This document shows, piece by piece, positions 35,760 to 48,800 of a stretch of DNA of 64,000 nt (its first letter is position 1; each line of letters starts with the position of its first letter). The translations under genes were made by a program, and so were the position numbers. Source of the DNA: Cavia porcellus (Eukaryota; Chordata; Mammalia; Rodentia; Caviidae); NCBI RefSeq assembly GCF_034190915.1, contig NW_026947504.1:66243474-66307473 (forward strand), written 5' to 3'. The notes below the pieces were generated by a model. It did not search any database. It was not told the origin of the DNA and was given only the letters and a program-made list of their open reading frames with translations.

Positions 35760-38700
35760 AATAGCAAGGAAATAATATCAGTTATAACCATGGAAATGGA
35801 AATGGTCTCAATCCACCAATGAAAAGGAAGAGATTGGCAGAATGGATCAAGAAACAAGATCCAACAATACGCTGTATACAAAAAAAAATTGAACTTGAAA
35901 AGAAATAGACAGACTGCAAGTCAAAAGATGGCAAACAATACTCCATATGACAAGAACTCAGAAAAAAGCAAGGGTAGATATTCTGTTGCAGACAATGTGA
36001 ATATCAAGCCAAGACTAATCAAAAGAGATAAAAAGAAGGACACTCCATATTTGTCAAGGGAAAATTCCAAGAAGAAGAGTTAACAATCATGAATATACAT
36101 GCAATAGATAAAAGTGTAACCAATTATATAAACCAAATACTAATGAACATGAAAAATCAAGTAAGTTCTAACACAGTTGTAATGGGAGACCTTAATACCA
36201 CACTATCACAAGTAGACAGATCAATTAGACAAAAAATCATCAACAACAAAAAAATCAGAACTGAGCCAAACCTGTGATATTAGTAGATATTTACTTAGTA
36301 GATATTTACAGTGTCCCACCCCATGACATCAGAATACACATTCTTCTCAGCTGAAAATGGAACATTCCACAAAGTAGACCACATAGTAGTCCATAAAACG
36401 TGCTTAAGTAGATGCAAAGGAATTGGAATTATCCCATGCATATTATCTAACCATAGTACAATGAGTTGAAAATCAACTGCAAAAGATACAACAAAACTCC
36501 ATGAACACATGGAAATTAAGTAACATCCTATTGAACCAAAAAATGAGTCCCAGTTGAAATTAGAAAAGAAATTAAACTTTATCAGCAATTAAATGACAAT
36601 GCTGATACAACATACCAGAACATAATGCAAGCAGTCCTAAGAGGGAAATTTGTAGCAGCGAATTCTCACATCAGGAAAACAGAATGAGCTCAAACAAACA
36701 ACTTAATGTTGAACATCAAACTTCTACAAAAACAACAAATCAAGCCCAAATTTCATATGTGGGAAGAAAATACAAATATCAGAGCAAAAATTAATGCAAT
36801 GGAGAGCAAAGAAACAATATAAGGAATCAATGAATTCAAAAGTTGCTTGTTTGGAAGATTAAATAAAACGACATTCCCTGAGCCAACCTTATCAAAAAAA
36901 AAAAAAAAAAAAAGGAAAAGGTTCAAAGCCACGCAACTGGGAATGAAAAGAATGAAATCACAATGGATCCTTTGGAAACCCAGGAGATCGTCAAAACCTA
37001 TTTAAGATGACTTTTATTCTTTACTTTTACTTTAATCAAATAGGAAACATAGAAGAAATAGACAGATCCTAGACACATATAAATTGCCAAAACTAAATCA
37101 AGAATATATAAAAATTCTAAATTACTCAATATCAGTCAATGAAAGAGAAAATATAATTAAAAACTTACCATCAAAGCAAAGCCCAGGTCCTGATGGATTC
37201 ATTGTTAAATTCTACAAGAAATTTAGAGAAAATCTGATGCTATTACTCATCAAACTTTTTAATGAAATTGAAATGGAAGCAGTGCTCTCAAAGTAATTCC
37301 CTGGAAGCAATTATTATCATTATACCAAAACCAGAGAAAGATCAAACCAAAAAAAGAACTACAGGCCAGTCTCCCTAAAAAGTATTGATGCAAAAACCCT
37401 CAGTAAGAAACTGGCAAACAAAATGCAGCAAATTCTCAAGAAGAATATATATCATGACCAAGTGGGATACATCCCAGGAATGCAAGGATGGTTCAACATA
37501 TGGAAATCAATAAAGTAATACACCGTATCAATAGAGCCAAAGACGAAAACCATATTATTATTTTAATAGATGCAGAAAAAGCTTTTGACAAAGTCCAACA
37601 CCCATTTATGATTAAAAAAAGAAACCGTACAGAAAATTGGAATAGATGGTATTTATCTCAATCTGATAAAATTCATTTATGACAAACCAACAGCCAACAA
37701 CATGTAAATGGTTAGAACTGAAAACTTTGACTCTAGTATCGGGAACAAGACAAGGTTGTCTACTGTCACCCCTCCAATATAGTTCTGGAAATAGCCAGAG
37801 CAATTAGATGAAAGAGAAAAATAAAAAGAATAAATATAGGAAAAGAAGTCAAATTATTACTATTTGCAGATGACACAATATTTTGTACAAAAGATCCTAA
37901 AAACTCCACTAAAAAACTAGGTATAATAATCAAATTAAGTAGTGTAGCTGGATACAAAGTCAACACTCAAAAATCCCAATAGCATTCCTGTACACAAACA
38001 ACAAACTCACTGAGGAAAAATAAGGGAAACCACACCCTTCACTATGGCACCCAAAAGATGAAATGCTCAGGAATCAACTTAACTAAAGAATTAGAACTGT
38101 ATATTGAAAATTATGATATTCTGAAAAAAGACATTGAAGGGAATATCAGAAAATGGAAAAACAGTGCTTGCTCTTGAGTAAAAAAAAACCAACATAGTGA
38201 AAATGGCCATACTTCCAAAATTTTTATATATATTTAATGCAATTCCAATCAAAATACCATTAACATGCCTCTCAGAACTACATAAAAGAGTCTTTAACAA
38301 TTTTTTTGGTCTTTTTCATTTTTATTGGTACCAGGGATCGAACTCACGACCACACACTTGCAAGGAAGGCACTTATGCCACTGAGCTAAATCCCCAGCCC
38401 TGATAAAAGAATCTTAAAATTCCTTTCAAACCAGAAGAAACAGAATAGTGAAAACAATTTTAGGCAACCAAGGTAAGGCAGGGAACATCACAATCCCTGA
38501 CTTGAAATGATCGTACAGAGCTACTGCGATAAAAACAGCATTATATTAAGGATCAATGGAACTGATTAGAAGATGCAGAGAAAACTGCAGAGAAAGATGC
38601 AAACACACTCAGCCATGTTGATTTGACAAAGGGGCCAAACATATTCACAGGACAAAAGATAGCTTCTTTAATAAGTGGTTCTGGAAAAACTGGCTTTCGA

Positions 38701-39570
38701 CATGCTGAATACTAAAACTAAACCCATATTTCTCACCATACACTGAACTAAAATCAAAATGGATTAAAGATATAAATACCAAAATAGAAACACTAAATCT
38801 GCTGGATGATAGACTAAGTAGAACGTGAATACACAGTCATAGACACAGACTTTACAAACAAAGCTTCCACCACACAGGAAATGCTGCAAAGACTCCATAA
38901 CTGGCATCTCATCTTTTTCAAAAGCTTTTGAACAGCAAAAGAAATCACCAACAGAATGAAGAGACAACCCAAGGGGTGGAAAAGAATGTTTTCTATCTCT
39001 GCCGCAGACAAAGGACTAGTATCTAGAACATATAAAGACTAAAAAATGTCAGCACTCCCAAATCTAAAGACCCAATCCACAGTCACCTGAGACAAATACA
39101 TACTTCTCAGTATAAAAAGTAAAATAGCAAATAAATATATCAATAAATGTACAACATCATTGGTCACTTGAGAGATACAAATCAAAATAGTGGTAAATAT
39201 TCTGTCTCACTCCTGAAAGAATGGTGATTTTCAAAGGATCTATCAACCACAAATAATGGAAGAGCTGAGGGAAAAAAGGAATCCTTCTCCACTGTTGGTG
39301 GGAATGTAGACTGGTGTAAGGATGTGGACATCAGAGTGGAGATTCCCCAAAAAACTAGAACTAAAGGTCCCATTTGACCCTGCTAATTCACTTCTTGGTA
39401 TCTTCCCAAAATAGTTAAAAGCATCCCACCACAGTGGTATATGTGCACCCATGTTTATAGCAGCACAGTTTGTAAAAGATAAATCTTGGAAATAACCCAA
39501 ATGCCCATCAACTGATGAATGGATAAAGAAGATGTAATTTTTATACAGCGGAGTACTACTCAGCCATAAA
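35760..39570 (+). pseudogene. L1-D ORF2 remnant
   Basis: Endonuclease remnants at 36089-36277 include VVMGDLNTTLSQVDRS. RT blocks: 37084-37296 with SPGPDGFIVKFYKKF; 37488-37682 with [14 protein letters not shown]; near 37738 GTRQGCLLSP; near 37860 FADDTIF. Thus all RT signature motifs are still legible, but in different frames separated by shifts and stops. The C-terminus is interrupted by an ID SINE. A poly(A) run interrupts the linker at about 36894. Confidence 0.8.
38300..38402 (-). mobile_element. ID-type SINE, antisense, in ORF2 of L1-D
   Basis: Plus strand shows ggtaccagggatcgaactc and ctaaatccccagccct. TSD ataaaagagtctttaa (from 38282) and ataaaagaatcttaaa (from 38403), imperfect. Confidence 0.88.
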
Positions 39571-40005
39571 GAAGGATAGACTTGAGACATTTATCGTTAG
39601 ATGGATGGACCTTGAGACCATACTCTTAAGTGAATTAAATCGGACATATGTGTAAATGTCACATTGTCTCTCTGGTGGTGGAAACAAAGTGTAAAGAAGA
39701 GCTGAAATGTATAATAGATGTGGTGCAAGAGGAAGACATTGTTCAAAAGAAAAGGGGAGCTGGGGCTGGGTCAGGAGGAAAGAAGGGAAATTTAAAAAGG
39801 AAAGATAAAATGGAAACAAAGCCTTGTGAATAAGAAGAGGAAGAGGAGTTGAAGAGAGAAGAGGGGAATAGCAAAAAAAAAAAAGAATAGTCATGACACA
39901 TCATGTACGGGTACAGATTCCCCACAATGAATGTGACATTATGTATATTTAAATTGTACCAATAAACTTAATTTTAAAAAGTAAATAAACAAGTAAATAA
40001 ATTAT

Positions 40006-40316
40006 TTCAAGTATGCTAACACATACAGATTTAATATTTAGATGAATTAAAAATACCTATTAAAAACGTTTCACTTTTAGTTTGTATTACTTTAAGTAAC
40101 AACAAATGAACAAAAATAAAAATTATTTTTTATAATTTTTAAGGGTTCAAAGACTTCCTAAAACCAAAATATTGGAAACTTCTGATTCAAACCATGATGA
40201 GTCAGATTTGCTTTGGAAGCTCCCACTGGCATAGACAGGGAGCAGCCCGACCCTGCCACCTTAGCTTCTGTCCCCCCAGCTCTAGAGGGTTTCCCCAAAC
40301 TGCTATTGAGTGATCC
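40006..40316. other. Single-copy sequence after L1-D
   Basis: A/T-rich, with nothing recognised. Confidence 0.35.
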
Positions 40317-40637
40317 TTGGATCCTGTGGATGGAGCTTTGGGCCGCCCAACCCTGTACCGCCTGCTTCACAGACTGAGCCAGCATGTAGACCCTAACACG
40401 GCCTTCAAAACAGGTGTCGGAGGGGCAGATGTCGATTCCCTGTGGGGCCACCTGGGCCTAGAGGACTTCCCAGAAGGTGAGAAAGAGGGCCATGGAGCCA
40501 GAGAAGTTAGGTCAAGGGCTGTACTTCTTCAGAAACTACCCAGGGAAGAAGCAGATCTCATTAAGGAGCTTCTGAAGACACCATGGATGTGCCCAAAGAA
40601 AGTTGTCGAAGATATCAATAAATGTAAAATACAATAA
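40317..40637 (+). pseudogene. Unrecognised 106-codon ORF, possible processed-gene fragment
   Basis: The frame opens MDPVDGALGRPTLYRLLHR and ends PWMCPKKVVEDINKCKIQ. Codon composition is more balanced than in surrounding A/T-rich DNA (GC-rich from 40180 to 40520), and two aataaa hexamers follow just after the stop (40634-40642). There is no clear poly(A) tail or splice signal. I do not recognise the protein. It may be an old retrocopy, a real small exon on this strand, or chance. Confidence 0.25.
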
Positions 40638-40844
40638 ATAAATTTCCAGCCAGCCATGTTAGAAGAATAGCTATGTTCTTCTCCATGTAGAAAATGACAT
40701 AAAATCATTGTCATATGATCAGGGAACCAAATGCTGCCAAACGTTCAGGGAAATAGTATAAAAGTAAGTCAGTTAGTCCATGAATGATGGAAATTTAAAA
40801 CAAGTTATCTTTGAGATTTCATGTTTTGTGTCAACTTTAAATTT

Positions 40845-40922
40845 ATTGTTTTGTTTTAATAAATAATTACGGTGTTACAACAAATTGTTTTGTTTTAATA
40901 AATAATTACGGTGTTACAACAA
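40845..40922. repeat. Perfect 39-bp tandem duplication
   Basis: Two identical copies, 40845-40883 and 40884-40922, beginning attgttttgttttaataaat. No mismatch is seen. Confidence 0.95.
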
Positions 40923-41004
40923 ATTTCTATTTATAATTTTATAATATTTTTGAAGAAAGGTTTCTAAATTACGTGTCAGACCTCAAAATATGTTACTCTT
41001 TCTT

Positions 41005-41172
41005 ACTTGCTTTCTGTTTTTTTTTCTGTATTTTTCAGATAAAATCTCACTATGCAGTTCAGTCTGAGCTTGAGCTCTCTTTGTAGCCCAGGCTGTTCTC
41101 AAACTTGTAACAATTCTCCTGTTTCAGCCTCCCAAGTGCTGGGATTACAGGAGTGTACCATCATGCTTGGCA
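41005..41172 (-). mobile_element. B1-type SINE, antisense
   Basis: Plus strand shows ctttgtagcccaggctgttc, cagcctcccaagtgctggga and ttacaggagtgtaccatcat, the complement of a B1. Confidence 0.9.
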
Positions 41173-41669
41173 AAATATCTGTTTCTACTCCTGCTAAATT
41201 TATCTTCCGTACAATCCTACTAAACAAAAATATTTCTTGAGCTTTATATTTCATGGTTTTCTTAGAAAAATTTTCTAATTTATACAAAATATTATAAAAC
41301 TAACTATATTTTTAAAAATTTCCGGCACCACTGAATTTTGGAGGCTGAGTCCTGCAGCTGAAACACTTGGGCCAGGTTGATTTCTAAGGGTTACTCTGAC
41401 GGGCTCTGACTCAAGGCATCTGGATGAAATCGGCAAACATGTTCACAGCCAGCAATGAGCAGAAATGAGAAGACAAGCAGCACCCGGATAAAAGGTTAAA
41501 AACAATAGCTGTTTTCAGCTCCTTTTTAAACTAGGCTTTATTTATGGGCCAGCTAGAGGACTTGGAGGAAGAGGTAAGTGTGTGGAGGGTTAACTGTGTG
41601 AAGCAGGCATCGCAGAAAAGGGGGCAGATGGAAGCCATCTGATCTTTTCTGGCTCAAATAGTTTTTCAA

Positions 41670-42115
41670 TATAGATGTGTCCTCAACTTACAATGGGACA
41701 GCATCTCAATAAACTAATTACAAGCTAAAAACCTGTTAAATCCAAAATGCACTCACTGTACCGCACCTACTAAACACCATAGCTTGGCCTCACCCACCTT
41801 CAGCCCCGCCCAGAACACTGACAGCGGCCTGCCTTTGGGTAAAACCATCTACTGCAAAGCTGACTTTACAATAAAGTGTTGAGAAGCTCACATAACTTAT
41901 TGAATAATATGGCACATTGTGATTATGTGGCTGGCTGTGAGCTGTAGAACACTTAGCCTGCGCGACATCAGGAGAGAATCAGAGATTCCTACCAAAGGTT
42001 GCTGGCCAGAAAAAGATCCGAATTTGATTTTGGAAGTACCGAATGCATGTTACTTTTCACCACTACAAAAATGAAAACCCCTAAATCAAACTATGATAAG
42101 TAAGGGCCTGTCTGT
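41670..42115. repeat. Old DNA-transposon fossil (Tigger/pogo-like)
   Basis: Contains gtcctcaacttacaatggga, 'aacaccatagcttggcctca', 'acaataaagtgttgagaagc' and a complementary end near 42090. This matches a widespread mammalian DNA element in word order; family not assigned. Confidence 0.5.
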
Positions 42116-43189
42116 ACTTAAAAGTTTGCTTTTTAAGATTTTAGAATGTTTTTAGCACTTTGATTTAGCAAAACCAAAAATCCCAAGAAGGTACAAGAAA
42201 TGGTTCTGTAAGCTTTTTTAGATCATAAAGTCTTGGTGATTCTGATGAAAACTAAGAACCCCCTCTCCAAAAAATACATATAGACCAGTGTACATAGTGT
42301 TTCCATAGATAGGCTCATAGATGTACCCCAAATTCCCCAAATTCTCAGACGTCTCAAGCCCATCCACTGGTTAAAGTCCTGCCACAGAGAGAAGCGGCAT
42401 GATCCTACCATCCTCCCGAAGCTGCTCGGTTTGGGCTCAGTGGTCATTCATCCGAATCCCACTCATTCACCCACCTTCCAATGACCTACACCTGAATCCA
42501 TCAAACTGTTCGTTCCTTCTCTATGCTTTTGTTTTTATCCCGGCTATACCTGTCACTTTCACCTGCCCAGCAAAGTCCACCTGATGGAGGCAGGTGTGGA
42601 TGCCTAACCAAAGCCAACCCACCAAATCCTCTATCACAGTCACCAGGAATGGTGACACTAAGACAGGGAAATTCAGGTGATGTTGAGCACCTGAGTCAAA
42701 AGGGCTTATGGAAGAAACAGACTTTTCTGGAAGAATCAGAAAACCAGAGCAGACACAGAGACATAGAGAGCTGTTGTCTTCCAGCTCGTCTGAGGTTCTC
42801 AGGACTTCCTGCTGCTGAGCCCACGGAAAGTCCTCTGAATCCTTGCACTAACTCCTTCAAACTCTAGCATGTGCAGTGCATTGCTGACCCTCGCAAGCAA
42901 AACCCTGCACTAAGATCCTTAACCAAGGTGCAGAGGACATTAATTACCTCACTGTAAGCTGCATCAGGCCTCATGAGTGGACCAGGTGAGTGCCATTATC
43001 AGCTCATTTACAAATAAGTCCACCAAGACTCAGAAGACTCCATAACCCATGACAATTAGCATGAAATTCAATTTCTTCTCCTCTGCTACACATGTGGACA
43101 TTCTGATCCCGAATAGCTTGTCTGTTTTCATCTCTCATGAGACATTTCATTTAGGACACTTCAGTAATGGTGGGTTGTTTTCTGGCCTT
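42116..43189. other. Single-copy intron, no features seen
   Basis: Short ORFs on both strands overlap without family signs. Confidence 0.4.
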
Positions 43190-43550
43190 CAGCTTCACCA
43201 AGCACAGACCCACCTAAGGACCCTTGCACCTGCTGTGACTTCTCCCTGGGATGCTCCTACTTTCCTGATTCCAGGGTGGCTCCCTCCTTGCCTGTTGTTC
43301 CATATTACCTCAGGGAAACTGAAATCTCCTTCTAAATCACTGTCAAGTACTCTATGGTTATAGCACTTCGCACAATCTAAAAGATTTTGGTTTACTCATC
43401 TACTTGTTTATACTCTGTAAAACACATTCCAAGAGACACTCCTGTAAGCTTTTTCATTCATTGTTACCCCCAGTGCCTGGATCACTGCTCAACACAAGCT
43501 ATGAGCTAAATAACCATTTACTGAATAAATATGCCAACTTCAAAATAGCT
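43190..43550 (+). repeat. L2-like ancient LINE 3' end
   Basis: Ends with ccccagtgcctggatcactg and taaccatttactgaataaat, typical of L2 3' ends. Confidence 0.5.
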
Positions 43551-45060
43551 AGTGATCCCAGCAGAATGATTCCAAAGACTTGACTCTCCCCAATCTATTA
43601 GTGGCATCTCATATTTAAGTTTTGATAAAAGCTATAGCCACAAGGTTATAAAATAGTGGTTCATAATTAGAAATCTATAAATTTAGACATAAAAAGAGGA
43701 AATCAATAAAGCAGATAAAAGAGGAGAAACATCTGTATCCGATTATTTCACATAAAATAAAATCTATGTCATAAGGTCTGAAGACATAGTTCATTTCACT
43801 TAATCATTTCTTCTTAAAGTTTGTATAGGAATTGGTGGGCTTTTATTTTCTTTCCAGTAAAAATTCAATTTTAAAAGCACTAGGGAACTTGCTATTAAAA
43901 TGTAGCCCGAAGTAAATCCTTTTCCCCTGCAAATAATCGTGCCTTAATTTGTGTTTTATAAGTAGAGTTTTTGGTACTTCAGGCTTCTTAGAAGCAGATT
44001 CTAACATGATGCAGTTTTAATATCTGTTTGGACTTACTGGCTAGAGTTGACTTTTGGCTTAACAATGTATTTATAAAGCAGTCACAAAGGTGACTCATGT
44101 TCACTATATGAACACAACGTCCCAGATTCAATTAAGCAAATACTTGAAAGCTAAAGAGATAAAATCCACTAGCGAAGACTCGGGAAATGGGCCTGCTGAG
44201 TTCTCTAGAGACTCCCAGTCTTGTTTGTTTGCTTCCACTGCAAGCCTGACCCCCTCACTTAAATGTCCTTTATCACGGTGGAGTTCATGTGGATGCCAGG
44301 CACCCTGTCTGTTTGGGGATGCTAGAGAAACTGTCCTCCATGGGTGGGAAGAACTAACGTTCCCTATATTCATTGAGGTCATACCAACCACCCCTAGAGA
44401 AAAAGTCTGTCCCATGTACTTAAACATGGAAGCCTGGTTTGCAATGATGTGCTGAATATCAACCAACAGAGGGTTCCAGTAGCTTGCCATTCTGTACGTG
44501 CTCTGTTACACAGGAGAGGACAGAGGCCTTGGCTTCCTTAGCAACATCTTGCAGCTGCTTGTCTGAGACAACCCTGAGCATGTTGTTGCAACATGTGCTA
44601 GCTATTTCTGGTTATTTCCAGCTATTTCCAGACCCCTCACCATCTTCCTATGCAGGACTGAATCTGAGCAACAGCTGAGCTGAGGCTAAAGGTCATAACA
44701 GAAAATTAGATGGCACAAATTTTATGAGTCAAGAAAATTAATCAATAAAATCAGTGCTCCCCTCTCACAGGATGCTCCCTAGCAATTACAAAGAGTGCTC
44801 AAGGAAAGGCTCGCTGGTGGCCCACACTGGGTGTCAGGGAGATCAGTTTGAAAAGAGGAGCAGAGACACAGCTGTCTATCAAGTACTAAACTTAGGTGGC
44901 CAGGTCTCTTCAGGTTTTTTTTCAGGATGGAAGGCACAATTGCTTACCCAGAAGCAGAGGTTTCTATTAATGTCAATACAGTCTGATGCTAATGCGACAC
45001 CTTTATACTGGAGAAGTGGGGTAGCAATGCTACTGAGTTCCAATTATGTGCTTTGGGGAA
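43551..45060. other. Single-copy intron
   Basis: No repeat or exon recognised. Overlapping ORFs at 44090-44490 on both strands lack family features. Confidence 0.4.
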
Positions 45061-45500
45061 AATTGTTCTACTATTCCTGTCCTCAGCCCTAGAAGACAGG
45101 TACATTTATTCTCCTTTTATCCATGAGGAATCAGAGCTTCAGAGAAGCGAAGCAACCTGCTCAATAACACTAGCTCTGCTATTAGCAGCAGAACTGGGTT
45201 TGACTCCTGTCCAGTGAAATGACAAATTGTACCTCTGTATTTTTCCCTGCACATCTGGGCATCTGTATCTTGAAAATGAGCCAGTAGCAAACACCAGTGT
45301 TAATGATAGCAGCTGACCTCTCAACTGCTCATCGTGGGCCAGGTATTTTTTTTCTGTGTTGGTTTGTATTATCTCATTTAACATTTGTACACCCTCTGTG
45401 AGCATAGCTAGTACCTTTGTTATTGCTTAATGATGAAACTGCTGGGCTATGAAGTGGTTAAGTATCATGCCCAGGGTCATAGACACTGTCAAGTGATGCT
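45061..45500 (+). repeat. Two adjacent MIR-like SINE fragments
   Basis: 45090-45200 (catgaggaatcagagcttca, gaagcgaagcaacctgctca) and 45335-45490 (gtattatctcatttaacatt, gatgaaactgctgggctatg) follow the MIR core pattern. Confidence 0.55.
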
Positions 45501-46339
45501 TCTGGGCTCTGGCCATCCCCAGCCACTGGAGCTCTAAAGTCTCTACTGAGTCCAACCAGTTTCTTAGGGGCTTGCAATCCTGTGCAGTGACTTCTGAGAA
45601 TACAAGGTGGCTCCTACCATATCTTGCAATGCTCACCTTTCAGCCTGTCTGAACTAACTCACCATCTCTCCTTCCTCCCCCTACTAAGACTGATCGCTCC
45701 ATTTCTGTGGCAGGTAGAGGGCACAGGGATTTAGCTTGACGTGCCCTTGTCCAGTTTATAGCAGAACAAAAGAGCCCACTGTCCCATCCGACATGGGCCT
45801 TCAGCACACACATTCCTGTGTTCTGGGTGAATACGTAAAGCTTCTGCAGACTACAGAACCATGCTGGCAAAGGCTTGATTCTTTAGCCTCCTGTACTTTT
45901 CACAGTATCAAGCTGCCTGTAGGTGCTCAATACACACATATGCAAATGGATGCCCTTTCCTGCACCCAGCGACTTGGCAGAAAAGGAAATGCATTTTACA
46001 TTTCAGTCTCACTTCCTCTCCAAAGGCAGAGTGGCCCATGGAAAGAGGAGTCTTCACAGCCACAGACATGGGTGTGAGTCCGGGTCCTGTTGTACCTTAC
46101 TGCCTCCACCAACAACCTCCTTTTCAGAAGGAAACAAGAGCTCCAGTGTTCTTATTGGGTTTAATCAGAGTGCCTGGCCCAAAGCACAGGGCTTTGTGTA
46201 AGAACACAGTTCTTTCTTTCCTCTAGTCTTTCTGAGGTTACCAGTTACAACATAACGACCACTGTAAACGTCCCAGTTGTCAAGTGCTTCTCTCCTCAAG
46301 CAACGTGGCCAGCGGGTAAGGAGCACTTACAACAGTGAC

Positions 46340-46480
46340 AGTAGCATCTTAGTCCTGGGGCAGTGCAGTTTCAGGCAAATCACTCAGCTTCTCTGGGCCT
46401 CAGTTTTCTCACTTGTAAAATGAAGAGCTAAGGTCTAAATGATCTCTCAGGAGTACATCAGTTTAAAGTTCCTCTATCAC
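46340..46480 (-). repeat. MIR SINE
   Basis: Core words caggcaaatcactcagcttc, tctgggcctcagttttctca and cttgtaaaatgaagagctaa are diagnostic for MIR. Orientation is tentative. Confidence 0.7.
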
Positions 46481-46829
46481 AATTATTCAGTGACATTTTT
46501 ATAAATGAGTATTCATTGTGTCCATGAGGCTAGAGCTACTTTTTCCCATGCAAATTTGCAAAACCTTAAATGAATTACTCCAGAGATACTGAGAAGATAA
46601 ACCTGAGCTGCCTTTCCCCGAAGTGCGGGATCAGGGCCACCCCACGGATGGCAGTGGTTTGCAGTGGGGTGTGAGGGGCCCAAGGGTGGACAGGTCTGGC
46701 TCTGCTACATGCATTCTTGGTTCTATTTTACTTGAAAAGTGAGAGTTGGAGGGAGAGAGAAATTTTGCACTAAGAATTTTAAGTTGTTTTATATTATAAA
46801 AGCAATGAAAACAGCAAACGGGAAATAAA

Positions 46830-47480
46830 AAAATTATTTTAAAATGCTAGAAAAAGACATCTTGCGATTTAACCTTCTAATTCAATTATGTTGTTATTAT
46901 GGCTTTTCTGTTGGCCTTTTCTGTGATTTACCTAATAACTATGTAAATGTTTGGAGTTTTTTGTTATTAATGTTGTTTTGGGGGCATTTTAAATTAATAT
47001 TATCATTAAATTTTATTGATCATTTTATAAGCTTCACAGTCAACCACATAGAACAATGCACATTTCTTTTTGTCATTCCATTTGTTTGCTGGTTTATTTT
47101 TCACCACAGATGACTTACTGTTTTTTTATTGTTTATTCATATAAAGCTGTATTACATATTTTGCGGAGTTTGTATTGTGTGTATCTGCGTGTAGGGGTGT
47201 ATATTTCTAAGAGAATAGATTCTCAAGAATGAATTCACTATTTCAAAGGACCTGATCATTTCTCTAGCTTGTGGTGCATGTTGTCAAATTACTTTCCGAA
47301 GGACTGCACAGATTTACAATGCTATCACCAATTACCCATTTTGCTGCAACTTAACCAGAATTAGTTATTATCATTCAAATTTTTTGGAGATGTAATAGGC
47401 AAAGCAGTACCTAATTACTTTAATTTGCATGTCATTGATTAACTAAGGAAGCCAATCATCTTCCCATATATTTGTGTTCC
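46830..47480. repeat. Ancient L1M-like fragment
   Basis: Contains 'ttactttccgaaggactgca', 'aatgctatcaccaattaccc' and 'ctttaatttgcatgtcattg', which mirror old mammalian L1 3' regions. Confidence 0.45.
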
Positions 47481-48076
47481 TCTCTTCCCTAATACAAGGT
47501 GATTTCTAAGATTCTTTCAGCCCCCACCCCTAGCATTTTAAGGCTGAGAGCCTCCAAGAAAGCAGCCAGATTATACAAGACTGCAAGAATCAGGGGACTA
47601 TTGTATGAAGGTAGGAAGAAAAAATTAGAAATTAAAGAATGCCTAAGCAGAGATTCTGGCCAACCTTATACACCCTCTGTGACCAGTAACTTCATCTGTG
47701 TAATGGGAAAAACACTGTTGCTTTCTCTTCCATGATCAGAAAGACAAAAGAAAAATTCATTCATGAGATAAAAATGAAAATAATCACATTGACATTATCT
47801 ATATTGGGACCCTGATTGAAGTTGATTTTTAGGAATAGAAACGGATGCTTTCCTTAAAGGTAGTTAAGTTTTTCTGCATCTAGTTGGTATGTTTAAGGTA
47901 CGTAAGTTAATCTCCTTAGTAACTGAGTCTCTTTAAGAATAAAATTATAATGCTATAATGAGTCTATTTAGCTAACTGCCTTGATCAAAGAGGTCAGTAA
48001 AAAGCTGTAACATTCAAAACCTCAGAGGCTTGGCAGTTACTGCAAGGACTCTTCAGCTTTCCTGTAATATACTTAC

Positions 48077-48150
48077 TTCAGTCTTTCCCACATCTCTTCA
48101 CCAAATTTCTCTGTCACGAGAGACTTAAGACAAGTGTTGATAAATCCATA
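48077..48150 (-). CDS. GUCY1B2: GUCY1B2 early coding exon (HNOB domain N-terminus)
   Basis: 74-bp minus-strand exon encoding the N-terminus of the beta-2 subunit of soluble (NO-sensitive type) guanylate cyclase, which makes cGMP from GTP. The acceptor (ttttgtgttctag) ends at 48151 and the donor gtaagt begins at 48076. The frame reads YGFINTCLKSLVTEKFGEE then MWERLK, the start of the heme-NO/oxygen-binding (HNOB) domain. The family begins with Met directly before YGF, so the ATG must lie at the end of an upstream exon. Beta-1 differs clearly at these positions, so beta-2 is preferred. The exon leaves AA, completed by A of the exon at 23407 to give Lys. The heme-ligand His lies in a later exon outside the window. 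Confidence 0.9.
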
Positions 48151-48709
48151 CTAGAACACAAAACAAAAGGGGAAATGTGTGTAACAAAACATGAAATTCT
48201 TTTGGCAATAACGCATCATCTTTAGGGAAACTCCAGTGATGTTGAACCTTTTAGAGCATTCAGTGATACCAAACAGCCTGTGGTAGCCTGTGTGCCTAGG
48301 TTCACCACCACGGAGCTCTTCCTAGTTGCTCCTTATTCCCTTAATAGCTGGGTTTATTCCCACTTGACACAGGGGACCACTTGGGCTGTTTCCATAGAGA
48401 ACACGTGTATTCTAAATTTCCAAATTCCCAACCAGATTATTATTGGAGGAGATGAAAGAAGGAGCTTATAGCTCATATTAATCCTTTCTCAGAAGAAAGC
48501 TGAGAGATAAGAACAGAGTTTAAAGACATGGCAAAGTGGATATTTATACATGGAAAAGAAAAAAAGGACACATTTCCAGTCAGATCCAAAAAGCAATAAA
48601 CAATGTATTTTTTTTCTTTATAAATGAACCTAGGTCTGGGTTCATGTGTAAAGAAGTAAGTACATAGGAAAATAGAGAGGAAGCCAACAACAACAACAAC
48701 AACAAAAAA

Positions 48710-48800
48710 AATGGGCCAGAGGGATACTTTGCTGGTAGAGTGCTTGCCTGGCACATGTGAGGCCTTGGACTCCATTGTTGGCACAGCAAATAAATACATA
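48710..48800 (+). mobile_element. Old ID-type SINE behind a (CAA)n tract
   Basis: Body ggtagagtgcttgcctggca with the following 'gaggccttggactccattg', preceded by (caa)6 and followed by A-rich sequence. It lies about 560 bp upstream of the GUCY1B2 exon. Confidence 0.65.

Larger units (their letters stand above)
33161..40005 (+). mobile_element. L1-D: full-length old LINE-1, plus strand
   Basis: 5'UTR of about 1.5 kb (to 34669) similar to the L1-A 5'UTR from about 33690 on, ORF1 from ATG 34670, ORF2 from about 35760 to 39570, a 3'UTR and an A-rich end near 40005. It is antisense to GUCY1B2. An antisense ID SINE interrupts ORF2 at 38300-38402. No TSD could be fixed because the left boundary is not sharp. 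Confidence 0.82.
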
